Made by a program: the position numbers and the translations under genes. Source: Trachythela sp. YZ-2020 (lineage: Eukaryota; Cnidaria; Anthozoa; Malacalcyonacea; Clavulariidae). From it: a stretch of DNA of 64,000 bases. The stretch spans positions 2,356,001 to 2,420,000 of the forward strand of contig JADLSH010000220.1 of NCBI GenBank assembly GCA_016169945.1. The letters are read 5' to 3'. The notes below the pieces were generated by a model. That model was not told the DNA's origin. It searched no databases and saw nothing but the letters and a program-made list of their open reading frames with translations. This document shows positions 30,020-40,669 of the stretch, one piece after another (the first letter of the stretch is position 1; every line of letters starts with the position of its first letter).

Positions 30020-30610
30020 GACTTTAATTCAGCCGTAAGGGACATCATTTGTCGGAATTTTAATCTACTTAAAAATGACACTGCAACGTCTTCCATTTTC
30101 TCCGAGACCCCACTAGTCTCTTTTCGACACAGTAAAAACATCCGGGAAACCCTAGTGCACAGCTCACTGCGACAGGACTCTGTGTCACCAGCTGGCACTG
30201 TTTCCTGTGGTCGTGCTAAATGCTACACTTGTAAGCATTTAAACCTCGTCACCTGTATTTCGGCTCCAAAATCTCAGTTTGTCATCAAGCACAGTTTCAC
30301 GTGCATCTCCTCCAACCTCGTTTACTGCATCTCTTGCAGCAAATGTGGGTTGCTCTACATCGGAGAGACTGGAAGACGTTTAGGCGATAGGTTTGCTGAG
30401 CACTTGCGTGATGTTAAGAACAATGTGCACAACAAACCGGTTGCTAGGCACTTCAACAGTGCCAACCACTCCTTTTCTGATATGAAAATATGCGCCATTC
30501 ATCCCGTTATTGGTGGCAATGATACCCGTCGGAAGCAAGAAAATCGTCTCATTTTTAAACTTGGCACCATCCAGCCTGATGGTATCAATGAGCGCCTCTC
30601 CTTCATCTAG
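30020..30610 (+). CDS. GIY-YIG endonuclease domain of a Penelope-like element (partial)
   Basis: An open frame from the truncation point to TAG at 30608-30610. It contains VRDIICRNFNLLK and VSFRHSKNIRETLVHSSL, then a cysteine-rich stretch (CGRAKCYTCKHL). The endonuclease follows: LVYCISCSKCGLLYIGETGR and LGDRFAEHLRDV, with the GIY and YIG-equivalent strands (VYCISC, LYIGET), the catalytic Arg of RLGDR and the downstream ARHFNSANHS. It ends INERLSFI. PLEs use this domain to nick target DNA. The RT catalytic region is missing, so the copy is not autonomous. Confidence 0.9.
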   Translation, partial: DFNSAVRDIICRNFNLLKNDTATSSIFSETPLVSFRHSKNIRETLVHSSLRQDSVSPAGTVSCGRAKCYTCKHLNLVTCISAPKSQFVIKHSFTCISSNLVYCISCSKCGLLYIGETGRRLGDRFAEHLRDVKNNVHNKPVARHFNSANHSFSDMKICAIHPVIGGNDTRRKQENRLIFKLGTIQPDGINERLSFI

Positions 30611-30879
30611 CTCATTCTTTTCTTTTAAAAACTCTATATCCCCTCTTCCCTTCCCTTGTACGACATTTATAGCGCTTTGGTAAGTGTTATGCCTGTGCGC
30701 AGGCCTTCGACCCTGTAATTGGGCCGAAGCCTGCACGCAGGCTATACTTTACATATTAAATCTATTTTGTTATGATTGTTATGACTACTTTATTTTCATT
30801 GGTTAATATTTTGTTCACGTGACAGCTTTTATAGCGTTGCTATGAAATCTGATGTAATGTGTTTATCTGTCTACTAATT

Positions 30880-30915
30880 TCTCCTGACGAAGGGCTTTAG
30901 TTCGAAACGTCGAGA
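30880..30915 (+). ncRNA. Hammerhead-like motif at the 3' end of the Penelope-like element
   Basis: UCUC (stem I), CUGACGA, extra A, stem II GGGC-UUUA-GUUC, GAAA, CGUC with cleavage after GUC, then GAGA closing stem I. Stem III is the self-complementary ACGU, which has no room for a loop in a monomer and would need dimer formation. Position near the PLE terminus fits the known location of hammerheads in PLE pseudo-LTRs. Stem II has G-U pairs in this copy. Confidence 0.55.
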
Positions 30916-30974
30916 TTTTGTTTATATCCTTTAGGCACACGCGAAGCAACCCTCAATTTGTTAAATAATTATCT

Positions 30975-33113
30975 GATGCTATTTCTTACCTATGACAATG
31001 CATATATATATATATATAATGGCTGGTTAAAAATCATTAGACATTAAGTTGTGGTACAATGTACATGAATTGTAGAATAGACATGAATAAAAATGACTCA
31101 ACTTCCGTGCTTGAATGTGCCGCAACAATAATGTATTCGGTACCCTCACTTTATATTTTAACTAGAAATACATGCATGCAGCAACCCCTCGCCACAGCTA
31201 AACAACGACATTTTCCAACATTATACTAAGCTTTTTTGTTGCAAAATCTGCGATGCAAAACGCAGGAAAAAGGCCGTTACACCAGCAGTCTTTCTGCTGG
31301 AAATGGGATTCGGTAAATCAGTGGCCGCGTGTTTGGTATCTTCGATTCAGGCATAATTTTCGCTAGAAAACAGAATTGAATTATCTACCCCCCCCCCCTT
31401 CCATTTATGACGCACTCAGAGGACAGCGTCATATAAGTGAACTTCTTGACATAAGTGTTTTCGTTCATTTCAAATGAGTTTGAAGGAAAACAATACTCTA
31501 ATAGCTTGAAAGGAAAACTGTAAAGGAAACCGGGAAATATATATACATGGTTTCTTGAAAGATACGCAACGGAAATATTTCTTAAGTAGTGGAAGCACTG
31601 TAGTCATAGCAACACTGACACAAAATAATACAATTTTTTAGCGTACAAAACAGGATACAAATCTGCCAAAAATAATTAAAAAATAGTTGTTTTACCTATA
31701 GAATTCCCGAATTTATGATGTTATTATTCGTTATATGAACTTTAAACTAATGTAAAATTCAACATTCCGTTCAAATATAACGTTTCGAAATGTTCACAAA
31801 ACTAAACTGCATTTTACCGATAGAAATTCCTTTTTGAATTGAAATCAGTTTAAAAAGACGTAAGCGTAAAAAATTATTTCGTTCTCCTTTTAATTTAGAC
31901 CTTTTTCATCATATAAAATATACGATACTTTAACCGTAAATAAATGAAAAACTATATATATAAAGCAGGAGTTTTTAGAACAAAAATACATCAACACTTT
32001 TATTGTTTTAATAATATAACAAACCTGCCTCTAAATATTTTACTTTTTTTCGTTCATTTGTCGCTTGGACTCTTCTTATCTTTTTTGCTAAAGTTAAAGC
32101 GATAAGATCCGTCCCACAGGCACAGCTCTTCCAATAAAGTTCCAAAAGCGACATTTAATTCAGACTCTCAGAAGTTTTTTTATAATCTCACTCACTCCAC
32201 TCCTGACAATCTGCCATACTTTTGAGATCAGTGAGATGACCACCCACCACCCACCAACCTTGAACCACGCGCCCGCGATTATTGATGAACTTTAGATCTC
32301 CCTTGGATTTCCTTTTTTCCGTTTTCCGGGTGTGATAAATAACCGAGCGGAATTAGTACCCTCACCCGGGCTGTCGCCCGGCTCGGGGATTATAATATTA
32401 TTCCCTATTAACTTTATTTATCTCAATTAGCTTGTTTCCCTCCATCTTACTTCGAATACTTTCTCCTCCTAGAAATCACTATTCGTCTAACCCCAATTTC
32501 TTGAAAAATCCCTGCTGAAGAAGACTGTTAAGTCGAAACAGGGTTGCCTATACACCTTACAAAATGCTTATTGTACACCAAACTACTGTACTCAAACTCT
32601 CTTTACTCCCGCCTTGGTTCTAACGTTACTACCTGTTTAATACTACCTCTTCAATTTTCTCCTCAATACCTCTACTAGCCTCCCTATAGGCCTTAGCCAT
32701 TGTTCAATACGTACAGTCGAAGTCGACCTGGATTAATTTTCGTCATTATTACACCAGCACTTGTCGTATTACCTATTTTTAAATTCAAACATCACATATT
32801 TAATAAATTAGTCAAAATGAACTACTCAACGCAATAAATTATGTATTCGAGGTCTAAGCCAGTTATTAAAGAATTAGTGTTTAAATATAACCAATACCGT
32901 TGTTACATTAGGTTCATACATTAGGTCTAAGAACTGGTAAATTACTTTGGCATTTTAGAAAGATAGATAATATGTAATGCTTGTCTAGACTTGAAAGTCA
33001 TGATAGACCAATACTCATAAAGAGGGAAAATCATTGTATTTATTTCTTCATACGGATTTTGTTGTTACATATCGATGTAGGAATTTCATGTTCTGATAAC
33101 AAGGGTTATTATA
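30975..33113. other. AT-rich non-coding; two short repeat relics
   Basis: No gene recognised. At about 32330-32400 lies CCGAGCGGAATTAGTACCCTC followed by CCCGGGCTGTCGCCCGGCTCGGGG. The same block recurs at 40995-41046. At 32511-32548, CCCTGCTGAAGAAGACTGTT...GTCGAAACAGGG resembles a degenerate hammerhead-type terminus. A C13 run sits at about 31387. Confidence 0.4.
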
Positions 33114-33327
33114 CAGGGTGTCCCCAAAAAAGGCTACCTTTTCAAATTCAAATTAGCATGTAAATTCAAGCAACCTATTGTAGTTCTTTGAAATTCATTA
33201 TCGCTTTTGAACTACGAATGCGTAAAAATACACAGTTTTATGCACGTGGGATATTGAATACAATAGGTTGCTTGAATTAACATGCTAATTTGAGTTTGAA
33301 AAGGTAGCCTTTTTTTGGGACACCCTG
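33114..33327. mobile_element. CAGGGTGTCCC palindromic MITE, copy 1
   Basis: Starts CAGGGTGTCCCCAAAAAAGG and ends with the complement (CCTTTTTTTGGGACACCCTG), with TA outside each end (33112-33113 and 33328-33329). The arms pair along AATTAGCATGTAAATTCAAG / CTTGAATTAACATGCTAATT and CAACCTATTGTA. It is shorter than the copies at 41-45 kb. Confidence 0.88.
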
Positions 33328-34085
33328 TATAAAACATAATTATGACATATAACAACGCTTTTGATTGGCTAAAGAGCGTGGTCAATTAAACACTGCAAAA
33401 TTATCCTCCGTTACAATCAACAAAGTACTAGAAATACACTCATGCAGAATCCCCTCGCCTATTCGAACTCAGGAACATACTTCCCAAAATGTATTGTAAC
33501 ATGAAGTATTCCTTCAATCATTGTAACCATAGCACAGACCATAGCAATACGCAATTTTTTACTTTTGGTACAAAATGATAAAATAGTAATATAATATTTG
33601 TACTTTTAGCTATAAACATATGAATTGTCCCACTATATAAAGTAGATATGTTATTACGTACTCTTTTAGCTTTGGTTTGCTGTAAAATGTAACCTTAGAC
33701 ATTTCATAAAAACGTCAAAAATTTTCAGAAAACTTCAACTGTTTTTTGACAGTATAATTTTTTAAATTTATCTTTAAAATAGTTTCTGACATTACGTTGT
33801 TTCCTCAAAATTCAAATTTAAACTTGCTAAAATACTTTTAGGTTTTATCGATATTATTTTAATTGAACCTCACAGAGTGACATACGCTTTTGCAAATCCA
33901 CAAACTAAAATATGCAAAATAGACACTTACCCGTTTAAAACACTTCAAAAGTGTGCTTTTTTCAGCCATTCGACTGTTTCTCGTTTAGTTCTTTTGAAGA
34001 CTCGGTATTCATCGGTATGTTTTTCCAATAGCCCGAGTATTAAAAATCATTTTTGATATGCATATATTAACAAAATATTTATCCG
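33328..34085. other. AT-rich non-coding left of the Harbinger element
   Basis: No coding sequence or strong repeat seen. Confidence 0.4.
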
Positions 34086-34424
34086 TAAAGGCCATGTTAC
34101 ACGAGGCAATTTTCGCTGCAACTTGTCTCGCAACGGCGTTGCATTGCAGGTCGCAAGGGAAATTTCCTCGTGTAACACCCCTATTTTGCAACTTGTGTTG
34201 CAACGAAAAATTGCGTTGCAAGTTGCAGAGAAAGTTGAAGCAGCTTCTACTTTTCGCAACGCTACGAGACAAGTTGCAGCGTGTGACACCCCCACTGCAA
34301 CTTGTCTCGCAATGTTTGGGAAAGAACCAATCACAAAACAGAGTGACCCGCGAGCAGGAGAACAAAATGGCGGCGTTGTCATCGTTTAGCGAAGATAAAG
34401 AAAATGAAATAATTGAGCTGCAAA

Positions 34425-35030
34425 ATGAACAGACCCAAGCCGAAACCAACAAAAAAAGGGCTATCTGATACTGATAAAGTTCAGATTTTAAACGAGTTAC
34501 AGAAGCGTCCATGTCTATGGAAGAGCGATGAGAAGTGGGCGAAGAAAGACAAATGTGATGCTCTGGAAGAAATATGCACTAAATTCAATCTGACAACTGA
34601 TGGAGTGAAGAAGCTCGTACATTCTCTTCGTACATCAATGACGCGAGAAGTAAAACGTTCACAAGAACAAGAAGATTACGAAAGCACATGGAAGTTCTAC
34701 ACGCATATGAAGTTCCTGAGGGAGGAGATAGTAAAATCCTTACAACAAGAACCAGAGTGGACTGAGGAGGAGACCATCACGGTCATTGAGTTTTATCAAG
34801 CAAACCCGGTGTTGTGGAACCACTGCCTAAGCGAATACAAAGATCGTAGCCTGAAGACTTTGGCAATGGAAAAGATGAAAGTTTTATTCACAACTCACTC
34901 AGAAGAAGAAGTGAAAAGCCATTGGCACGCTTTAAAGACAATATTTGACCGAGAAGATAAGCGACAGACAGCAAGCAAAAAGACTGGTGACGAGACTGTG
35001 CAAATGTTGACGAGTCTAGATCGTCTTTGA
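34425..35030 (+). CDS. Harbinger MADF/Myb-like DNA-binding protein, exon 1
   Basis: From ATG at 34425 the frame encodes two tandem MADF-like modules. The first covers residues about 15-80 (KVQILNELQKRPCLWK, CTKFNLTTDGVKKLVHSLR). The second covers about 115-180 (ITVIEFYQANPVLWNH, HSEEEVKSHWHALKTIFDRE). Such proteins bind Harbinger TIRs and carry the transposase to the nucleus. The frame stops at 35030, and the true donor is unclear: GTGACG at 34986 or GTAAGA near 35042. A short upstream frame in another phase (ATG at 34366, MAALSSFSEDKENEIIELQN) overlaps the start and may be a uORF. Confidence 0.8.
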   Translation: MNRPKPKPTKKGLSDTDKVQILNELQKRPCLWKSDEKWAKKDKCDALEEICTKFNLTTDGVKKLVHSLRTSMTREVKRSQEQEDYESTWKFYTHMKFLREEIVKSLQQEPEWTEEETITVIEFYQANPVLWNHCLSEYKDRSLKTLAMEKMKVLFTTHSEEEVKSHWHALKTIFDREDKRQTASKKTGDETVQMLTSLDRL

Positions 35031-35608
35031 ATATAGGTGAAGGTAAGATGCACATATAGTTACTTGCAAGCATTGGGCCATACTATTTAATAATATACCT
35101 CATATATTAAGTACATTGGGGCCTATATTAAATGGAATGGCCCATTCAATTTTTCATGTAAATATTATGTTAACCCCCAGAGGGATGAGGTTTAATAGAT
35201 TTGATATAACAAATGTTGTCAAACTCTGATCAAATAGAAAGAGTCAGTGGGTGGACATTTATACAATGTTAAGCCTCTGGGACAAGGGGAGGAGGGGGTA
35301 CTTGGGAATGCACGTGTGGTAAGGTAATCCCCACAAGGGGATATTTGACAGATAGTTATTGCATGTCAAATGGAGCATTTGACAGAAAATTAGAATGAAA
35401 AATCAATGTCCCACATATGCCCTAATCTCTCCACTCTGGTGCTTAACATTGACAAGTGCATAATTAGACCAACTGTTGTTGATGTGTATGTTATATCCAT
35501 ACTAAATCTCTCCGACTACTCTAAACATTGAACAGGTTAACTTTACCAAGATTTTCAACTATCAATTTTAGAATCATTGCAAGATGCAGAGCCTCCCTAT
35601 AAAACAAG

Positions 35609-35920
35609 CAGAAAAGAGAATGGCAAAGCTCAAAAGCAAATGCAATCCATGCGTTATATAAAAATGCTGTTGAAGCTTTAAAGCCCACATCAGATGTTGT
35701 CCAGGAGAAATTAACTGAGGAGGAGGTCTTCGGGAAGACTGTTGGCGAAACATTGTCACGTTTCAACCCAAGACAAAGAGCAATAGTTGACATGGAAAGC
35801 ATTGGAAACATACAGCCATCTTCAATGTTCCCTCAAGATTTCTCATTGACCGGTTTTTACAGCCAAACAACTCCCAATTTCAATCCACCACAGTCATCCA
35901 GTCAGCGTTACTCATTTTAA
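35609..35920 (+). CDS. Harbinger MADF protein, C-terminal exon (BESS-like)
   Basis: The frame runs from an acceptor-like ACAAG at 35608 to TAA at 35918-35920. It encodes EWQSSKANAIHALYKNAVEA, then EEEVFGKTVGETLSRFNPRQ and RAIVDMESIGNIQ. The FGKTVGETLSRFNPRQRAIV segment matches the conserved BESS-like C-terminus of MADF/Harbinger proteins. The minus-strand frame here is a shadow. It completes the protein begun at 34425 across an intron of about 0.6 kb. Confidence 0.7.
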   Translation, partial: QKREWQSSKANAIHALYKNAVEALKPTSDVVQEKLTEEEVFGKTVGETLSRFNPRQRAIVDMESIGNIQPSSMFPQDFSLTGFYSQTTPNFNPPQSSSQRYSF

Positions 35921-36483
35921 TTTATGTTTTTGGACATGTACCAAATTTCCTCAATTAAGTGCCCCTGAACACAAAGCACCCCTGAATACTTCAGGCACTT
36001 ACTCAAGTAAATTTGGTACATGTCAAAGTGGAGTATTTGATTTGCAATAAAGACTAACCCTGTTGTTCAAAAGCTGTTAGTTAACAAGAATATGATGTAG
36101 CATTTTAATACAACTTTGTTGTGGTAAACTCACACAAAAAGGATGCCAGGCTGAGGATATCTGTTTTATAACTTTTATTTGGGTGTGATTTGATAACAGT
36201 ATAATATATTTACAAAATGGAAATAATTTATTCAACTGTTCATTATATATTATTATACATTAATTTAATGAAATTATACAATTATTTAATATTGTGTTAT
36301 ATATTCTGTATGTTAAATAAATATTCAATTGTTTTAAATGATGTTATTGATCTTATTGCTGTGAATTTATAGTTGTAAGACTAGTATTATAACTATACCT
36401 TATGCATTAATTCAGCGTCGGCCACGGACATATAAGAACAAATGAGGGTTGTTTCGCGTGTGCCTATTGAGATATAAACAAAA

Positions 36484-36519
36484 TCTCGACGTTTCGAGCT
36501 AAAGCCCTTCGTCAGGAGA
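36484..36519 (-). ncRNA. Hammerhead-like motif of the minus-strand Penelope copy
   Basis: The reverse strand reads UCUC-CUGACGA-A-GGGC-UUUA-GCUC-GAAA-CGUC-GAGA. Stem I (UCUC/GAGA) and stem II (GGGC/GCUC) pair. Stem III is the palindrome ACGU, again compatible only with a dimer. It is identical in sequence to the motif at 39158. Confidence 0.6.
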
Positions 36520-36805
36520 AATTAGTAGACAGATAAACACATTACATCAGCTTTTATAGCAACGCTATAAAAGCTGTCACGTGAACAAAATATTAACCAA
36601 TGAAAATAAAGTAGTCATAACAATAATAACAAAATAGAATTAATATGTAAAGATATAGACTGCGTGCAGGCTTCGGCCCGATTATAGGGTCGAAGGCCTG
36701 CGCACAGGCGTTACACTTATCAAAGCGCTATAAATGTCGTACAAGAGAAGGGAAGAGGGGATATAGAGGAAAGTATATAAGAAGTATTTAAGAGAAAAGA
36801 ATGAG

Positions 36806-37813
36806 CTAGATGAAGGAGAGGCGCTCATTGATACCATCAGGCTGAATGGTGCCAAGTTTAAAAATGAGACGCTTTTCTTGCTTCCGACGGGTATCATTAG
36901 CACCAATAATGGGATGAATGGCGCATATTTTCATATCAGAAAAGGAGTGGTTGGCACTGTTGAAGTGCCTAGCAACAGGTTTGTTGTGCACATTGTTCTT
37001 AACATCACGCAAGTGCTCAGCAAACCTATCGCCTAAACGTCTTCCAGTCTCTCCGATGTAGAGCAAGCCACATTTGCTGCAAGAGATGCAGTAAACGAGG
37101 TTGGAGGAGATGCACGTGAAACTGTGCTTGATGACAAACTGAGATTTAGGAGCCGAAATACAGGTGGTGGGGTTTAAATGCTTACAAGTGTAGCACTTAG
37201 CACGACCACAGGAAACAGTGCCAGCTGGTGACACAGAATCCTGTCGCAGTGAGCTGTGCACTAGGGTTTCCCGGATGTTTTTACTGTGTCGAAAAGAGAC
37301 TAGTGGGGTCTCGGAGAAAATGGAAGACGTTGCAGGGTCATTTTTAAGTAGATTAAAATTCCGGCAAATGATGTCCCTTACTTTAAAATTGAAGGGATGA
37401 AAGGTTAAAACTAAAGGTACTTTTTGATTAGAAATTGCAACCGAAGGTTCTCTTAAGGTGTCTGAACGGGGTATAAGGGAGGCCTTGTTAAGGGCAGTAT
37501 CTAAAAGGTGGGAAGGATAACCACGATTCACAAAAAAGCTTCTCATTTCTGAACATTTGGCATCAAAGTCGTCGTCTTCACTACAGAGGCGACGAAGACG
37601 TAAGAATTGAGAGTAAGGGATAGCAGTTTTAGTGTGCTTAGGATGACAGGATGAGAAGAGAAGATAGCTGTGGGAGTCAGTAGGCTTGTAAAAGACAGAT
37701 GTGCTCAGCCTATTACCATTGATAGAAATGAGAATGTCTAGGAATGATACACTGGTCTCACTGATCTCCCATGTGAACTGAAGTGCTGGATCCAAGTGCT
37801 GAAGCACTGTCAT
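36806..37813 (-). CDS. Penelope-like RT C-terminus and GIY-YIG domain, minus copy
   Basis: The open frame starts at the junction. The first residues MTVLQHL are not PLE-like; homology begins at DPALQFTWEISETSVSFLDI. It continues through the RT thumb/linker (VFYKPTDSHSYLLFSSCHPK; RGYPSHLLDTALNK), the segment absent from the plus copy (PRSDTLREPSVAISNQKVPL...FHPFNFKVRDIICRNF), the cysteine-rich linker and the intact GIY-YIG domain, ending INERLSFI. The RT palm with the catalytic Asp pair is missing. Confidence 0.9.
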   Translation of the reverse strand: MTVLQHLDPALQFTWEISETSVSFLDILISINGNRLSTSVFYKPTDSHSYLLFSSCHPKHTKTAIPYSQFLRLRRLCSEDDDFDAKCSEMRSFFVNRGYPSHLLDTALNKASLIPRSDTLREPSVAISNQKVPLVLTFHPFNFKVRDIICRNFNLLKNDPATSSIFSETPLVSFRHSKNIRETLVHSSLRQDSVSPAGTVSCGRAKCYTCKHLNPTTCISAPKSQFVIKHSFTCISSNLVYCISCSKCGLLYIGETGRRLGDRFAEHLRDVKNNVHNKPVARHFNSANHSFSDMKICAIHPIIGANDTRRKQEKRLIFKLGTIQPDGINERLSFI

Positions 37814-38871
37814 CCCGCATCAAGACGGCCTTCAAGCACTAAAATACTTTTTAGACCAAAGGGTAATTCAGGATCCATCTACCACCACCTTGGTACGCTT
37901 GGCAGAGTTAGTGCTCACCTTGAACAATTTCTCGTTTGATGGTGAACATTACCAACAAATAAGTGGTGTGGCCATGGGTACCAAAATGGGACCCAACTAT
38001 GCTAATTTGTTTGTTGGTTATGTGGAAAAACAAATCTTTGAACAGTACACTGGTCCCTCACCTGACTTCTATCGCCGGTTCATTGATGATTGCTTAGGCA
38101 CTGCATCATGTTCGCGTGCTGATCTGAATTGCTTCATTAACTTTGTTAATGATTTCCATCCAGCACTTCAGTTCACATGGGAGATCAGTGAGACCAGTGT
38201 ATCATTCCTAGACATTCTCATTTCTATCAATGGTAATAGGCTGAGCACATCTGTCTTTTACAAGCCTACTGACTCCCACAGCTATCTTCTCTTCTCATCC
38301 TGTCATCCTAAGCACACTAAAACTGCTATCCCTTACTCTCAATTCTTACGTCTTCGTCGCCTCTGTAGTGAAGACGACGACTTTGATGCCAAATGTTCAG
38401 AAATGAGAAGCTTTTTTGTGAATCGTGGTTATCCTGGATTCTGTGTCACCAGCTGGTACTGTTTCCTGTGGTCGTGCTAAGTGCTACACTTGTAAGCATT
38501 TAAACCCGACCACCTGTATTTCGGCTCCTAAATCTCAGTTTGTCATCAAGCACAGTTTCACGTGCATCTCCTCCAACCTCGTTTACTGCATCTCTTGCAG
38601 CAAATGTGGCTTGCTCTACATCGGAGAGACTGGAAGACGTTTAGGCGATAGGTTTGCTGAGCACTTGCGTGATGTTAAGAACAATGTGCACAACAAACCT
38701 GTTGCTAGGCACTTCAACAGTGCCAACCACTCCTTTTCTGATATGAAAATATGCGCCATTCATCCCATTATTGGTGCTAATGATACCCGTCGGAAGCAAG
38801 AAAAGCGTCTCATTTTTAAACTTGGCACCATTCAGCCTGATGGTATCAATGAGCGCCTCTCCTTCATCTAG
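37812..38871 (+). pseudogene. Penelope-like RT palm + GIY-YIG, plus copy with internal deletion
   Basis: Frame 37812-38440 encodes IPHQDGLQALKYFLDQR, QISGVAMGTKMGPNYANLF and the catalytic YRRFIDDCLG (about 38070-38100), then the thumb region to FFVNRGYP. At about 38434 roughly 95 codons present in the minus copy are missing, and the frame shifts. The cysteine-rich linker and GIY-YIG domain then follow (38425-38871). The two copies together contain every PLE segment from mid-RT onward, but neither is complete. Confidence 0.88.
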
Positions 38872-39157
38872 CTCATTCTTTTCTCTTAAATACTTCTTAT
38901 ATACTTTCCTCTATATCCCCTCTTCCCTTCTCTTGTACGACATTTATAGCGCTTTGATAAGTGTAACGCCTGTGCGCAGGCCTTCGACCCTATAATCGGG
39001 CCGAAGCCTGCACGCAGTCTATATCTTTACATATTAATTCTATTTTGTTATTATTGTTATGACTACTTTATTTTCATTGGTTAATATTTTGTTCACGTGA
39101 CAGCTTTTATAGCGTTGCTATAAAAGCTGATGTAATGTGTTTATCTGTCTACTAATT

Positions 39158-39193
39158 TCTCCTGACGAAGGGCTTTAGCTCGAAACGTCGAGA
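39158..39193 (+). ncRNA. Hammerhead-like motif of the plus-strand Penelope copy
   Basis: UCUC, CUGACGA, A, GGGC-UUUA-GCUC, GAAA, CGUC, GAGA: the same fold as at 36484 and 30880. All four bases of each strand of stems I and II pair. Together with the inverted copy it could produce two ribozymes facing each other on opposite strands. Confidence 0.6.
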
Positions 39194-39316
39194 TTTTGTT
39201 TATATCTCAATAGGCACACGCGAAACAACCCTCATTTGTTCTTATACCTTATGCAGTTTGGTGCACAGTACATATATATTACATATATTACAAACTGTGT
39301 ACATCCAGATACGGTG

Positions 39317-40669
39317 TCAATCCAAACCACATCGCACCCACTGCCATAAAACAGCACCTTCATTATTAAAGTACTGTTTAAACTCTTCCCTGACTGATTT
39401 TGCTTCACTTGAGTAGTTATTACTGAATCTAGGGGAGAAATCCAACCATGAGCCTTCATATGCATCCTCACTTCCATTCTGGTCTTCCATGTTACTGTTG
39501 GTATTCTGCTCATTATTTTGTGTTTGAACAAGTAGGAAATTATGCAGAGTAAGGGCTGCCAATGTTATTGTTGTTACTTTGTCAGGATCAAGAATAATCG
39601 GTGCTCTAAAAATTCTCCATCGATTGGCAATAATGCCGAATGCATTCTCAGAGATCCTCCTCATTCTCGATAACCTGTAGTTGAACACCCTTTGTTCAGC
39701 TGTGAGGCTTGTTTGGGGGTATGGCTTCATAAGGTAAGTGGTCAACCCAAAAGCATCATCTCCTGTAAGCACATATGGAATTTGCTTGGTCCTACCAGGC
39801 AGTGGTGCTGGTGATGGCAGGTTTAAGGAATTTGTTTCAGCAGCAAGATTAGATCTAAAGTCTGATTTGTGCCAAATTGTACCATCTGATGCTCTTCCAT
39901 TAGTGCCCATGTCTGCCCACAAAACTTCACAATTTGGTCCAATAACTGCCATTAGGATTACACTGTGATGTCCCTTATAGTCAAAGTAGTGAGATCCTGA
40001 ATTTGGTGGCTGCTGGATGTTTATTCTCTTGCCATCTACTGCTCCAATACCATTTGGAAAGTTCCAACGAGTGCTAAAGGTTTCTGCTATTTTTAGCCAC
40101 TCTTCTGTAGTGCTTGGGGTTGTCATATACTGTGGACCAAGTGCATCATAAATCGCCTTGCAAGTTTCCATAACAATTTCTGAAATGGCAGTACGACTGA
40201 CCCGGAATTGAAACTGCAGAGATTGAAATGATTCTCCAGTAGCCAAAAACCTCAACGTTATTGCTAGTCTTTAGTCAGGCTTGATGCTTTTTCTCATTAT
40301 TGTGTCCTGCTTTCGTATGCGGACTGCAATAGCTTCAAGAATTGTATTGAACTTAGTTTCGTCCATACGAAAAAAATCTCTATAGCTGGCCTCATCTTCA
40401 AGAGCAAGCTCAGCCACCAACTACAAAAAGATTAGGGTGACATTGGTCAATTAATATATCTCGAAAAATATACAAAACTGTATTTGTTACAATAACAAAA
40501 TACGGCACTACACAAGACTTACCTGGTGAAAACAGCCTTTTTCTTCTCGTCGCGCAATCCAACTTTTTACCCAAGTTGTTCTATGCCTTTTACGTTCGTC
40601 TTCTTCATCTTCTTCAAGCAACAATATCAACAAAACACTTAATGCTTTCCTTCGTCTGGCGGCCGCCAT
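39317..40669 (-). pseudogene. Harbinger DDE transposase (DDE_Tnp_4 type), two exons, one stop
   Basis: Exon 1 is 40669-40523 (49 codons; MAAARRRKALSVLL ... WVKSWIARREEKGCFHQ) with donor CAG/GTAAGT. Exon 2 is 40420-39317 after acceptor TTTTTGTAG. The join is in phase 0 and gives CFHQ-LVAELALEDEASYRDFF, the conserved Harbinger N-terminus. A single TAA (about 40274-40272) interrupts KSIKPD-RLAITLRFLATGE. Catalytic residues are present: Asp in GAVDGKRI, Asp in LTGDDAFGL and Glu in RRISENAFGII. The protein would be about 416 residues, normal for the family. One nonsense change aside, it looks recently functional. Confidence 0.92.

Larger units (their letters stand above)
30018..30961 (+). mobile_element. 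Penelope-like element, 5'-truncated, 13-bp target duplication
   Basis: The 3' half of a PLE is flanked by TAAATAATTATCT at 30005-30017 and again at 30962-30974. It contains the end of the RT linker and the GIY-YIG domain, a 3' UTR with a CTTCGACC...GGGCCGAAG hairpin near 30705, and a terminal hammerhead-like motif. The 13-bp duplication is the same length as that of the PLE pair at 36-39 kb. Confidence 0.88.
36407..39242. mobile_element. Two Penelope-like copies inserted back to back (inverted pair)
   Basis: A minus-strand copy (36407 to about 37800) and a plus-strand copy (about 37812 to 39242) are nearly identical. They point outward, with their 5' truncated ends joined at about 37800-37812. 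The whole unit is flanked by the 13-bp duplication TATACCTTATGCA (36394-36406 and 39243-39255), so it went in as one event. The insertion site is inside the Harbinger element, 3' to both Harbinger genes. Left of the minus copy's shared end are about 25 extra bases (TTAATTCAGCGTCGG...) not present on the right. Confidence 0.9.

Noticed and set aside
32505..32550. Fifth hammerhead-like motif (CTGAAGA...GTCGAAACAGGG)
   Set aside because: CCCTG pairs directly with CAGGG next to GAAA, the NUH cleavage site is not in place, and the sequence after GUU does not pair with the 5' strand. At best a degenerate terminus.
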